From Chloroflexota bacterium (GTDB lineage Bacteria > Chloroflexota > Anaerolineae > Anaerolineales > UBA11579): DNA of 5,392 bases. Every line of letters starts with the position of its first letter. Position 1 is the stretch's first letter. A program made the position numbers and the translations under genes. This document shows, one piece after another, positions 1 through 5,392 of this stretch. The notes under the pieces are model-generated. The model worked only from the letters and a program-made list of their open reading frames with translations. It searched no databases and was not told the origin of the DNA. The stretch is from NCBI GenBank assembly GCA_003486225.1, contig DNGN01000099.1:1-5392 (forward strand). Reading direction: 5' to 3'.

Positions 1-3
1 TTT

Positions 4-1308
4 TTACACCAACATCCTCACTGGATTTTCGAGAAACCCCGCTAGTGCCTGCATGAACTGTGCGGCTTCGGCGCCATCGCTAACTCTGTGATCCACAGAG
101 ATGGTGGATTTCATGCGCCAACCAGGTTTGACTTGCCCGTTCTCTACAACTGGCACTTCTCTTGCAGAACTAATCGCCAGGATCGCAGCTTCGGGCGGGT
201 TGATGATGGCGGTGAAGTTCTCTGTGCCGAACATCCCCAGGTTGCTGATTGAGAAGGTTGAATCGGAGATATCTTCCAGCTGGATCTTGCCTTCGCGCAC
301 GCGCCCGGCCTTGGCCTTGACCTCCAAAGAGATCTGGCGCAGCGATTTGCGATCAGCATCGTGGCAGACCACGGTCAGCAAACCGTTCTCAACTGCAACA
401 GCATTGCCGACGTTCACGCGGCCGTGCTGCAGCACGGCATCCCCATCCAGCTTGGCATTCAGATTGGGAAATTGACGCAGGGTCAGCGCCACAGCTTTGA
501 CCAGGAAGTCGTTGACCGAGAGCTTTTCGCCTGTACCGGCCAGCATCTGGTTAGCTTGCTTACGCAAGGCCATCACCGACCCCATATCATATTCATACGA
601 GACATAGAAGGAGGGATAGTTTTGCTTGGAATCGACCATCCGGCGGCCAATAGCCTGGCGAAGTTTGCTTAACGGAACGCGGGTATCTTCCGGGGTCTCT
701 CCCACGGTGGCAGCCATTAACGGTGCTAACGCCGGGCCAGCCGGGGCGGGAGCCGGTTTGGGCTGTTCTGCCGTCACCGGAGCAGGAGCAGGTGGCGCAG
801 CAGGACCAGCTGCCAGGGCTGCTTCGACATCACTTTTGACGATCCTGCCGCCCGGCCCGGTACCGGATACGCTTTTAATATCCAACCCTTTATCTTCCGC
901 AATCCGGCGGGCCAACGGGGTGGCGCGTACGCCATCCGGCAGGCTGCCATCAACCGCGGTCTCCACAACCGGCTGCGAAGCGGGTGCAGGTGTTTCTTCC
1001 TCGGCCGCAGGGGCTGGCGCATCTTCCGTTTCCGTGGTGCCAACCAGCGCATCGAAGTCGATCTTTTCATCAGCCCCGCCAATCACCGCAATGGGTGTAT
1101 TGACCGGCACGATCGCACCTTCCCGAACCAAATGCTTGCGCACAGTTCCGGTGAAGAGCGATTCCACCTCAACCGTAGCTTTATCAGTCTCAATTTCAGC
1201 CAGCAGTTCACCCTTTTCTACCGGGTCGCCTTCAGCGATTGCCCAACGGATCAGGGTGCCTTCTGCCATATCAAAACCCAATTTGGGCATGGTGATTAGG
1301 TCAGCCAT
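4..1308 (-). CDS. pdhC: Dihydrolipoamide acetyltransferase, E2 component of the pyruvate dehydrogenase complex
   Basis: The 434-residue protein has the full E2 layout. An N-terminal lipoyl domain (about residues 2-77) carries the lipoylation motif ETDKATVEV with the lysine at 43. An Ala/Pro/Glu-rich linker (about 93-120) follows, then a peripheral subunit-binding domain (about 126-165, RATPLARRIAEDKGLD and GTGPGGRIVKSDV), a second Ala-Pro linker (about 167-200) and a catalytic domain (about 208-434). The catalytic domain has SNLGMFG (356-361 region) and the active-site motif DHRVSDG with H407 and D411. E2 moves the acetyl group from its lipoyl arm to CoA in the cytoplasm and forms the complex core. 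The start at 1308 is chosen because the lipoyl domain begins at once (MADLITMPKLGF) and AAGGAGG lies 9 bases upstream. The frame stays open a further 67 codons upstream, but that stretch reads out of frame through pdhB. There is one lipoyl domain only. A 2-oxoacid or acetoin dehydrogenase E2 is possible, but E1-alpha favours pyruvate. Confidence 0.95.
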   Translation of the reverse strand: MADLITMPKLGFDMAEGTLIRWAIAEGDPVEKGELLAEIETDKATVEVESLFTGTVRKHLVREGAIVPVNTPIAVIGGADEKIDFDALVGTTETEDAPAPAAEEETPAPASQPVVETAVDGSLPDGVRATPLARRIAEDKGLDIKSVSGTGPGGRIVKSDVEAALAAGPAAPPAPAPVTAEQPKPAPAPAGPALAPLMAATVGETPEDTRVPLSKLRQAIGRRMVDSKQNYPSFYVSYEYDMGSVMALRKQANQMLAGTGEKLSVNDFLVKAVALTLRQFPNLNAKLDGDAVLQHGRVNVGNAVAVENGLLTVVCHDADRKSLRQISLEVKAKAGRVREGKIQLEDISDSTFSISNLGMFGTENFTAIINPPEAAILAISSAREVPVVENGQVKPGWRMKSTISVDHRVSDGAEAAQFMQALAGFLENPVRMLV

Positions 1309-1309
1309 C

Positions 1310-2281
1310 TTACAAGACCTCCTTGACAGCCCGGATGATATCCTCAACCTGAGGCAGGGCCATCTGTTCAAGCGTACGGTTATACGGCAGGGGAACTTCT
1401 TTCTGAGCCACCCGCTTGATTGGCGCATCGATGTAATCAAAGGCCTCTTCGTACAGGCGTGCAGCGACTTCAGATCCAATACCGTAAGAGCGCCAACCTT
1501 CCTCCACAATTACAGCCCGGTTGGTCTTTTTGAAGGACTCAATCACAGGTTCCATATCCAGCGGCCGCAAAGTTCGCAGGTCGACCACTTCAATATGAAT
1601 GCCTTCTTTGGCCAGGGCATCGGCGGCCTGCATGGTTAGCTGCAGACCTTTGCTGTAGCTGACCACGGTCACTGCATCTCCGGGGCGCTGCACCTTGGAC
1701 TTCCCGATCGGGATGGTATAGTCACCCTCCGGTACTTCGCCGCGCCATTGATACAGGGTTGCATGCTCAATAAACATGACCGGGTCGTCTGAGCGGATCG
1801 CAGCTTTCATCAGCCCCTTGGCGTCTTCTGGTGTGCCGGGAGAAACCACCTTCAAACCGGGGAAATGAGCAAAGACTGCATCCGGGGTCTGGGAGTGAGT
1901 GGCGCCCAGCTGGCGGCCACCCCCACCGACGGCACGGATCACCATCGGCACCTTAAACTGACCGCCGAACATATAGCGCAGCTTGGGAGCTTCATTGACG
2001 ATATGGTCCATGGCAGAAAAAGCGAAGTTGATCGTCATCAGTTCAGCCACCGGGCGCAGGCCGGTCATGGCTGCCCCAATTGCAGCGCCAATGATCGCTG
2101 ACTCAGCGATGGGTGTATCGCGCACGCGTTTTTCGCCAAACTGCTCATAAAAGCCGCGCGTGACGGCATATGTACCGCCCCAGACACCCACTTCTTCGCC
2201 CAGGATAAATACGTTCTCGTCGCGCTCCATCTCTTCGCGCAGTGCATCTGAAATTGCCTGTCTTACCGTGATGGCAGCCAT
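1310..2281 (-). CDS. pdhB: Pyruvate dehydrogenase E1 component, beta subunit
   Basis: The 323-residue product is full length for a bacterial E1-beta. The N-terminal pyrimidine-binding transketolase domain (about 1-180) shows the conserved LGEEVG (27-32), RDTPIAES (54-61), GGGGRQLGATHSQ (119-131, with the usual active-site-region histidine at 129) and FPGLKVVSPGTPEDAKGL. The C-terminal transketolase domain (about 200-320) shows EVVDLRTLRPLD (231-242) and VIVEEGWRSYGIGSEVA. With E1-alpha it forms the heterotetramer that decarboxylates pyruvate using ThDP and acetylates the E2 lipoyl group. The start MAAITVRQAI at 2281 is preferred to in-frame ATGs further up (25 extra codons), because AGGAGG sits 6 bases before it and the extension overlaps the end of pdhA. 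Its stop and the pdhC ATG are one base apart, so translational coupling is likely. The family also covers acetoin and branched-chain dehydrogenase subunits; the operon context supports pyruvate. Confidence 0.95.
   Translation of the reverse strand: MAAITVRQAISDALREEMERDENVFILGEEVGVWGGTYAVTRGFYEQFGEKRVRDTPIAESAIIGAAIGAAMTGLRPVAELMTINFAFSAMDHIVNEAPKLRYMFGGQFKVPMVIRAVGGGGRQLGATHSQTPDAVFAHFPGLKVVSPGTPEDAKGLMKAAIRSDDPVMFIEHATLYQWRGEVPEGDYTIPIGKSKVQRPGDAVTVVSYSKGLQLTMQAADALAKEGIHIEVVDLRTLRPLDMEPVIESFKKTNRAVIVEEGWRSYGIGSEVAARLYEEAFDYIDAPIKRVAQKEVPLPYNRTLEQMALPQVEDIIRAVKEVL
1318..1324 (-). promoter_or_regulatory. Ribosome binding site of pdhC
   Basis: The minus strand reads AAGGAGG, 9 bases before the pdhC ATG at 1308. 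It lies inside the last codons of pdhB (AVKEVL). It fixes the E2 start and argues against the longer open frame upstream. Confidence 0.85.
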
Positions 2282-2282
2282 A

Positions 2283-3245
2283 TTAGACCTCCTCCACATA
2301 AATATCTGTGAATAGTTCTTCGGGAGCAGGCTCAGGGCTGTTTTCGGCAAATTCAACCGCCTCTTCTACTTCCTGTTCTACTTGTTCCACAATTGTATCC
2401 AGCTCTTTCTCTGTGGCTTTTTTGTTTTCCAGCAGCCACTTATGGAAGATCCCGATCGGGTCATTTTCCTGCCAGCGTTTAACCTCATCCGATTCGCGGT
2501 AGCGTTCCGGGTCTCCCATGGAATGCCCACGGAAGCGGTAGGTCATGATCTCTAAAAAGTAGGGGCCATTGCCGTCCCGGATGTATTTAAAGGCTTTTTC
2601 GGCTGCCTTCTTGACCTCCAGGATATCCATGCCTTCAACACGCTCATTGGGGATGCCGTAACCTTCAGCTTTCTGCCGGATCTCACTGACAGCGCTGGCG
2701 CGTGCCACAGCCGTACCCATACCGTACTGGTTGTTTTCACACACCCACAAGACCGGTAAATTCCAAACCTTTGAAAGATTTACGCCTTCATGGAAAAAGC
2801 CAATATTCGTGGCACCATCGCCAAACATGCACACGGTAACCCCGTCTGTTCCTTTGTACTGGTCTCCCAGAGCCATACCGGCAGCAATCGGCAGATGGGC
2901 CCCAACGATGGCGTGGCCACCCCAGAAATTCTTTTCCACATCAGCCATGTGCATGGAGCCGCCTTTTCCCTTGGACATGCCAGTTGCCTTGCCCAGCAGT
3001 TCCGCCATCACCTGTTTGGCAGTCAGCCCAACGTTGATGGCTAGACCATGGTCGCGGTAAGCTGTGATCATCCTGTCCTGAGGCTTTCTGGCGGCCACCA
3101 GGCCTGTGCTGACCGCCTCCTGGCCGATATATAGATGCAGAAACCCACCGATCTTGCCTTGCTGGTAAAGTTCTGCCGCTCGTTCCTCCAGGCGGCGGAT
3201 CAACACCATCTGGCGGTACAGATCCAAAAACTCATCTTTCTTCAT
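2283..3245 (-). CDS. pdhA: Pyruvate dehydrogenase E1 component, alpha subunit
   Basis: The 320-residue product is within the usual bacterial E1-alpha range. It opens with the family pattern LYRQMVLIRRLEERAAELY, then GGFLHLYIGQEAVSTG (33-48) and YRDH (63-66). The ThDP/Mg motif is complete: GDG at 142-144, 26 residues, then NN at 171-172 within CENNQYGMGT. The active-site loop YRFRGHSMGDPERYR (236-250) is intact and resembles the PDH type more than acetoin dehydrogenase. Residues 276-312 are Glu-rich and probably helical. E1-alpha binds ThDP and carries out the first, decarboxylating step in the cytoplasm. The start at 3245 has GGAGAA 8 bases upstream, and no better start is seen. It is the first gene of the operon; its TAA is one base before the pdhB ATG, and the pdhB Shine-Dalgarno lies inside its last codons. 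An acetoin dehydrogenase E1-alpha is the main alternative and is less likely. Confidence 0.95.
   Translation of the reverse strand: MKKDEFLDLYRQMVLIRRLEERAAELYQQGKIGGFLHLYIGQEAVSTGLVAARKPQDRMITAYRDHGLAINVGLTAKQVMAELLGKATGMSKGKGGSMHMADVEKNFWGGHAIVGAHLPIAAGMALGDQYKGTDGVTVCMFGDGATNIGFFHEGVNLSKVWNLPVLWVCENNQYGMGTAVARASAVSEIRQKAEGYGIPNERVEGMDILEVKKAAEKAFKYIRDGNGPYFLEIMTYRFRGHSMGDPERYRESDEVKRWQENDPIGIFHKWLLENKKATEKELDTIVEQVEQEVEEAVEFAENSPEPAPEELFTDIYVEEV
2288..2293 (-). promoter_or_regulatory. Ribosome binding site of pdhB
   Basis: The minus strand reads AGGAGG, 6 bases before the pdhB ATG at 2281. It is embedded in the terminal YVEEV codons of pdhA. It decides the pdhB start in favour of MAAITV. 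Confidence 0.85.
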
Positions 3246-3253
3246 AATAAAAA

Positions 3254-3259
3254 TTCTCC
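3254..3259 (-). promoter_or_regulatory. Ribosome binding site of pdhA
   Basis: The minus strand reads GGAGAA with an 8-base AT-rich spacer before the ATG at 3245. A second ATG just upstream (at 3261) is out of frame with pdhA, so it is not an alternative start. Confidence 0.75.
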
Positions 3260-3311
3260 ATTCTCAAAATAATTGCACAACCCACTATTATCTTATGCAG
3301 GCATCCGAAAA

Positions 3312-3320
3312 ATTATACCA
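3312..3320 (-). promoter_or_regulatory. Extended -10 promoter of the pdhABC operon
   Basis: The minus strand reads TGGTATAAT: a perfect TATAAT (3317-3312) preceded by the TGN extended -10 element. No good TTGACA-like -35 is present at 16-18 bases upstream, which is common for extended -10 promoters. The predicted transcription start is near 3305, giving a leader of about 60 bases before the pdhA ATG. This is the best promoter candidate for the operon. Start site and sigma factor are inferred. Confidence 0.65.
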
Positions 3321-3360
3321 AATTTGTCCGATATATAAATAAATTGTTTGTTAAACTTGG
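3318..3360. repeat. Imperfect inverted repeat upstream of the pdh -10, possible operator
   Basis: CCAAATTT (3318-3325) and AAACTTGG (3353-3360) are inverted copies matching at 7 of 8 bases, with 27 bases of AT-rich DNA between. The left arm also includes the 8-bp palindrome CAAATTTG (3319-3326) and overlaps the TGN part of the pdh extended -10. A regulator bound here could block the pdh promoter. Such short AT-rich matches arise easily by chance, so this is a weak call. Confidence 0.3.
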
Positions 3361-3376
3361 CAGAAATTCGTAATTG

Positions 3377-3402
3377 ATAAATTTAGGATAACATAAATTT
3401 AG
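3377..3402. repeat. Two direct copies of a 10-bp AT-rich element
   Basis: ATAAATTTAG occurs exactly at 3377-3386 and again at 3393-3402, a 16-base period, with GATAAC between the copies. Location between divergent promoters suggests a possible protein-binding site. Low complexity means chance is a real alternative. Confidence 0.45.
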
Positions 3403-3423
3403 TAATAATTTAACCAGCAAATC

Positions 3424-3464
3424 CTTTTTAGGAGAACTGATGTCTCAGTTGCTTTGATAAAAAG
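3424..3464. repeat. Imperfect 41-base palindrome (possible operator or RNA hairpin)
   Basis: The outer arms CTTTTTA (3424-3430) and TAAAAAG (3458-3464) are exact inverted copies. The inner arms AACTGA (3435-3440) and TCAGTT (3445-3450) are exact inverted copies around the loop TGTC. Between them GGAG (3431-3434) can pair with CTTT (3452-3455), leaving bulges at 3451 and 3456-3457. In total 17 pairs form, two of them G-U. The right arm contains the TTGATA that could be the -35 of the plus-strand gene, so a bound repressor would compete with polymerase. It is not followed by a T-run on the plus strand, so it does not look like a terminator. Confidence 0.5.
3440..3457 (+). other. Five-codon mini-ORF with a Shine-Dalgarno (MSQLL)
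   Basis: AGGAG at 3430-3434 is followed after five bases by ATG TCT CAG TTG CTT TGA, with TAA immediately after, giving the peptide MSQLL. The spacing is what a real ribosome site would have, and the start codon lies at the edge of the hairpin loop. It could be a regulatory upstream ORF, the relic of a lost gene start, or chance. If the plus-strand gene is transcribed only from the TATAAT at 3479, this ORF is not in its message. There is no evidence that it is translated. Confidence 0.2.
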
Positions 3465-3484
3465 CGTTACTCTTCCGCTATAAT
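3454..3484 (+). promoter_or_regulatory. Promoter of the heparinase-like gene, possibly giving a leaderless mRNA
   Basis: A perfect TATAAT lies at 3479-3484. TTGATA at 3454-3459 is a five-of-six match to the -35 consensus, but the 19-base spacer is longer than the preferred 17. Transcription would start 6-9 bases after the -10, at about 3491-3494, which is at or within three bases of the ATG at 3494. The only Shine-Dalgarno-like bases (AAGGA, 3488-3492) sit one base from the ATG, too close to work in the usual way. Both facts fit leaderless initiation. This is inferred. Confidence 0.55.
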
Positions 3485-3493
3485 ATAAAGGAA

Positions 3494-5392
3494 ATGGCCA
3501 CATACGGGATTAAAACCTTGCTTTACCTCAAAGCCTTCCACCAACTGGGCTGGCGCTTTGTATCTCCCTACCTTATCTACCAAATCCAGCGGCGATTGGG
3601 AGTCCTCAAACGCAAAACCCCACTGATGAGCTATGAACAGGCTGCCAACAACGCCGGCAAAATGCAACTCCCAGTCTTCCCGCTGCCGAATTTGGGATAC
3701 TTCCGCGCCTTACTCGGCGAGCATAGCCAGGACCTGATGGCGCAAGCGCAGGAAATCCTTGAAGGGCAGGTGCGCTTGTTCGGTGGCCCGGCACAGGACC
3801 TGGAGCTCTGCCCGCAAGGAGAACTGTCTCACTGGACAGCGCATACCGGCAGTCAATATGATGGGCAGGATATCAAATTCATTTGGGAACCAGGTCGCTT
3901 TGGCTGGGCGACCACATTAGCACGCGCCTACCTCTTCAGCGGACAAGAAGATATTGCGCGTTGTTTCTGGACCCTGACAGAGAAATTTCTCAAAGCCAAC
4001 CCGCCCAACCTGGGACCACATTGGGCATCCGGGCAAGAAGTTGCCCTGAGATTGATCGCCTTGACCTTCTCTGCGGGCATTTTCTTAAAATCACCGCATA
4101 CCACACCGACACGGATCTCCCTGTTGAAAGGGGCTGTGGCTGCGCATGCCGCGCGCATCCTGCCCACCCTGGCTTATGCCCGCGCCCAAAACAACAACCA
4201 CCTGATCAGTGAAGCGGTGGGGCTCTACACAGCCGCTGTGGTCTTACCGGGCCACCCTGAGGCGGCAAAATGGAAGCAAACTGGCTGGCACTGGCTGCAC
4301 AACGCCATCCAAAACCAGATCACACCCTCGGGTGAATACACCCAGCACAGCACCAATTATCACCGCCTGATGTTGCAGGCAGCATTATTTGTAAAACGGG
4401 TTGCTGAGAACCAGTACGAGCATTTTCCGGAAGAAAGCTGCCTGCGCCTGGCTGCCGCCTCCCATTGGCTGCTGGCCTTATTGGATCAAAACAGCGGCGG
4501 GGTCCCCAACCTGGGTGGCAACGATGGAGCCTATATCCTGCCCCTCACCAATCAACCTTATGCTGATTTCCGGCCGGTGGTCCAGGCTGCGTGCCAGGCA
4601 TTTTTAAACCAGCACCCGCTGCCGCCCGGTCCGGGAGACGAAATGACCTTATGGCTTGGGGGCAAGCCGATGCACGAGGCTCCCAGGCTTCCTGAACCTG
4701 AGGTGCTGCGGCTTTCGGGTAACCATTCGTGGGGTTACCTGCGGGCGGCACGCTTCGAGCACCGGCCGGCACACGCAGACCAAAACCATTTTGATCTGTG
4801 GTGGCGCGGTCTCAATATCGCCCAGGACCCTGGGGTCTATCTTTACAATGGGTCTCCGCCGTGGCAAAACTCGCTGGACAGCAGCATGGTGCACAATACC
4901 GTCACCATCGATCAGCATGAGCAGATGACCAAAGCCAGTCAATTCCTCTGGCTGGACTGGGCCCAGGCAGAGGTGCTGGATACCAGTGAGGATGAACGCG
5001 GGCGCTTGAATTGGGCAGTCGTGCAGCATGATGGCTACCGGCGGCTGAAGCTGTTCCACCGCCGGACGGTGGCAGTAGAAGGAAACAACTGGATCGTGAG
5101 AGACCAGATTGTGCCGGAAGACGAAAAGGCCAGCGGCCTTGCCCATCGGGACATCCGCTTGCACTGGCTGCTCCCCGATTGGCCCTGGTCCTTCTCCAAC
5201 GGTATTTTACGGCTTGATTCGAGCCAGGGAGATGTGGTGGTCCAGGTTCGCGGCGGCGATGCAGCCCTGCGATACAGCCTGGTACGGGCTGGGGAAGACC
5301 TATTGGAACACAAGGAAGCCCAACCTACCCGTGGCTGGTTCTCGCCCACCTATAACCTTAAAACACCGGCCCTTTCCCTGGCTGTAAATGCC
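3494..5392 (+). CDS. Heparinase II/III-family protein (polysaccharide lyase-like), 3' end outside the window
   Basis: One uninterrupted frame of 633 codons runs to the window edge without a stop, so the C-terminus is missing; family members of this type are often 600-700 residues, so little may be lost. Residues 60-370 fit the alpha/alpha-toroid part: KFIWEPGRFGWATTLARAYLFSG (about 128-150), then HWASGQEVALRLIAL (176-190) and GEYTQHSTNYHRLMLQAAL (280-298), where Y289 is a candidate catalytic tyrosine. Residues 405-633 fit the heparinase II/III C-terminal beta-sheet domain: HADQNHFDLWWRG (427-439), DPGVYLYNG (445-453) and HNTVTID (467-473), with H427 or H432 a candidate second catalytic or metal-contacting residue by family analogy. 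Such enzymes cleave uronic-acid polysaccharides by beta-elimination. No signal peptide is visible (MATYGIKTLLYLKAFHQLGW then basic residues), which suggests a cytoplasmic role. Substrate cannot be told. ATG 3494 is the only plausible start after the in-frame TAA at 3458. Confidence 0.9.
   Translation, partial: MATYGIKTLLYLKAFHQLGWRFVSPYLIYQIQRRLGVLKRKTPLMSYEQAANNAGKMQLPVFPLPNLGYFRALLGEHSQDLMAQAQEILEGQVRLFGGPAQDLELCPQGELSHWTAHTGSQYDGQDIKFIWEPGRFGWATTLARAYLFSGQEDIARCFWTLTEKFLKANPPNLGPHWASGQEVALRLIALTFSAGIFLKSPHTTPTRISLLKGAVAAHAARILPTLAYARAQNNNHLISEAVGLYTAAVVLPGHPEAAKWKQTGWHWLHNAIQNQITPSGEYTQHSTNYHRLMLQAALFVKRVAENQYEHFPEESCLRLAAASHWLLALLDQNSGGVPNLGGNDGAYILPLTNQPYADFRPVVQAACQAFLNQHPLPPGPGDEMTLWLGGKPMHEAPRLPEPEVLRLSGNHSWGYLRAARFEHRPAHADQNHFDLWWRGLNIAQDPGVYLYNGSPPWQNSLDSSMVHNTVTIDQHEQMTKASQFLWLDWAQAEVLDTSEDERGRLNWAVVQHDGYRRLKLFHRRTVAVEGNNWIVRDQIVPEDEKASGLAHRDIRLHWLLPDWPWSFSNGILRLDSSQGDVVVQVRGGDAALRYSLVRAGEDLLEHKEAQPTRGWFSPTYNLKTPALSLAVNA

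Larger units (their letters stand above)
3246..3493. other. AT-rich divergent intergenic region
   Basis: This 248-base gap lies between the divergent starts of pdhA and the heparinase-like gene. It is strikingly AT-rich, especially 3305-3415, while both flanking genes are GC-rich. It holds candidate promoters for both directions, a direct repeat, an inverted repeat and an imperfect palindrome, listed separately. I see no tRNA, known riboswitch or clear rho-independent terminator in it, and no convincing coding sequence beyond a five-codon mini-ORF. Confidence 0.9.

Noticed and set aside
1309..1509. 67-codon N-terminal extension of pdhC
   Set aside because: The extension reads through pdhB in another frame, has no E2 similarity, and a strong ribosome site supports the start at 1308.
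626..1639. Long plus-strand open frame (337 codons) opposite pdhC and pdhB
   Set aside because: It is antisense to two well-supported genes. Its Gly/Ala/Ser/Thr-rich translation mirrors the Ala-Pro linkers of E2, and it shows no recognisable domain.
2282..2356. 25-codon N-terminal extension of pdhB
   Set aside because: It overlaps the end of pdhA, and AGGAGG at 2293-2288 points to the ATG at 2281; the family pattern begins with MAAITVRQAI.
2731..3060. 109-codon plus-strand open frame opposite pdhA
   Set aside because: It is a shadow of the pdhA coding sequence covering the ThDP-motif region; no ribosome site or domain supports it.
3424..3464. Rho-independent terminator between the divergent genes
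   Set aside because: The stem is AT-rich with G-U pairs and bulges, no T-run follows it on either strand, and no upstream gene in either direction needs termination there.
3246..3493. CRISPR array, tRNA or mobile element remnant in the intergenic region
   Set aside because: There are no regularly spaced long repeats, no cloverleaf or CCA-like 3' end, and no terminal inverted repeats with target duplications.
4649..5164. 171-codon minus-strand open frame opposite the heparinase-like gene
   Set aside because: It lies wholly inside a convincing family-matching frame on the other strand, and its translation has no recognisable domain.

Overview
The window holds four protein-coding genes and one AT-rich divergent intergenic region. 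It looks like chromosomal DNA of a bacterium with moderate GC content: the coding stretches are clearly GC-richer than the 248-base intergenic gap. The E1/E2 protein style (heterotetrameric E1, short E1-alpha, single-lipoyl E2), together with a heparinase II/III-family neighbour, makes me lean towards Chloroflexota (Anaerolineae-like). This is inferred from general resemblance and not proved by any marker in the window.

Layout. On the minus strand, reading from 3245 down to 4, is a compact pyruvate dehydrogenase operon: pdhA (E1-alpha, 3245-2283), pdhB (E1-beta, 2281-1310) and pdhC (E2, 1308-4). The two junctions are built alike: a TAA stop, one base, then the ATG of the next gene, with a strong Shine-Dalgarno inside the end of the upstream gene. 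All three genes look intact, with ThDP-binding, lipoyl-lysine and acyltransferase motifs in place. The E3 gene (lpd) is not in the window; pdhC ends three bases from the edge, so nothing can be said about what follows.

The gap 3246-3493 separates pdhA from a divergently transcribed gene. It carries a good extended -10 promoter for the pdh operon, a perfect TATAAT just upstream of the plus-strand gene, a 10-bp direct repeat, an 8-bp imperfect inverted repeat touching the pdh -10, and a 41-base imperfect palindrome that encloses a five-codon mini-ORF with a Shine-Dalgarno.

On the plus strand from 3494 to the window end runs one long open frame (633 codons, no stop reached) encoding a heparinase II/III-family protein without a signal peptide. 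Its -10 box is so close to the ATG that the message may be leaderless.

The pdh genes together make the E1 and E2 parts of the complex converting pyruvate to acetyl-CoA. The heparinase-like gene has no obvious metabolic link to them and probably belongs to a separate transcription unit extending beyond the window. I do not see a novel defence, mobile or RNA system here; the intergenic architecture is the part most worth a second look.
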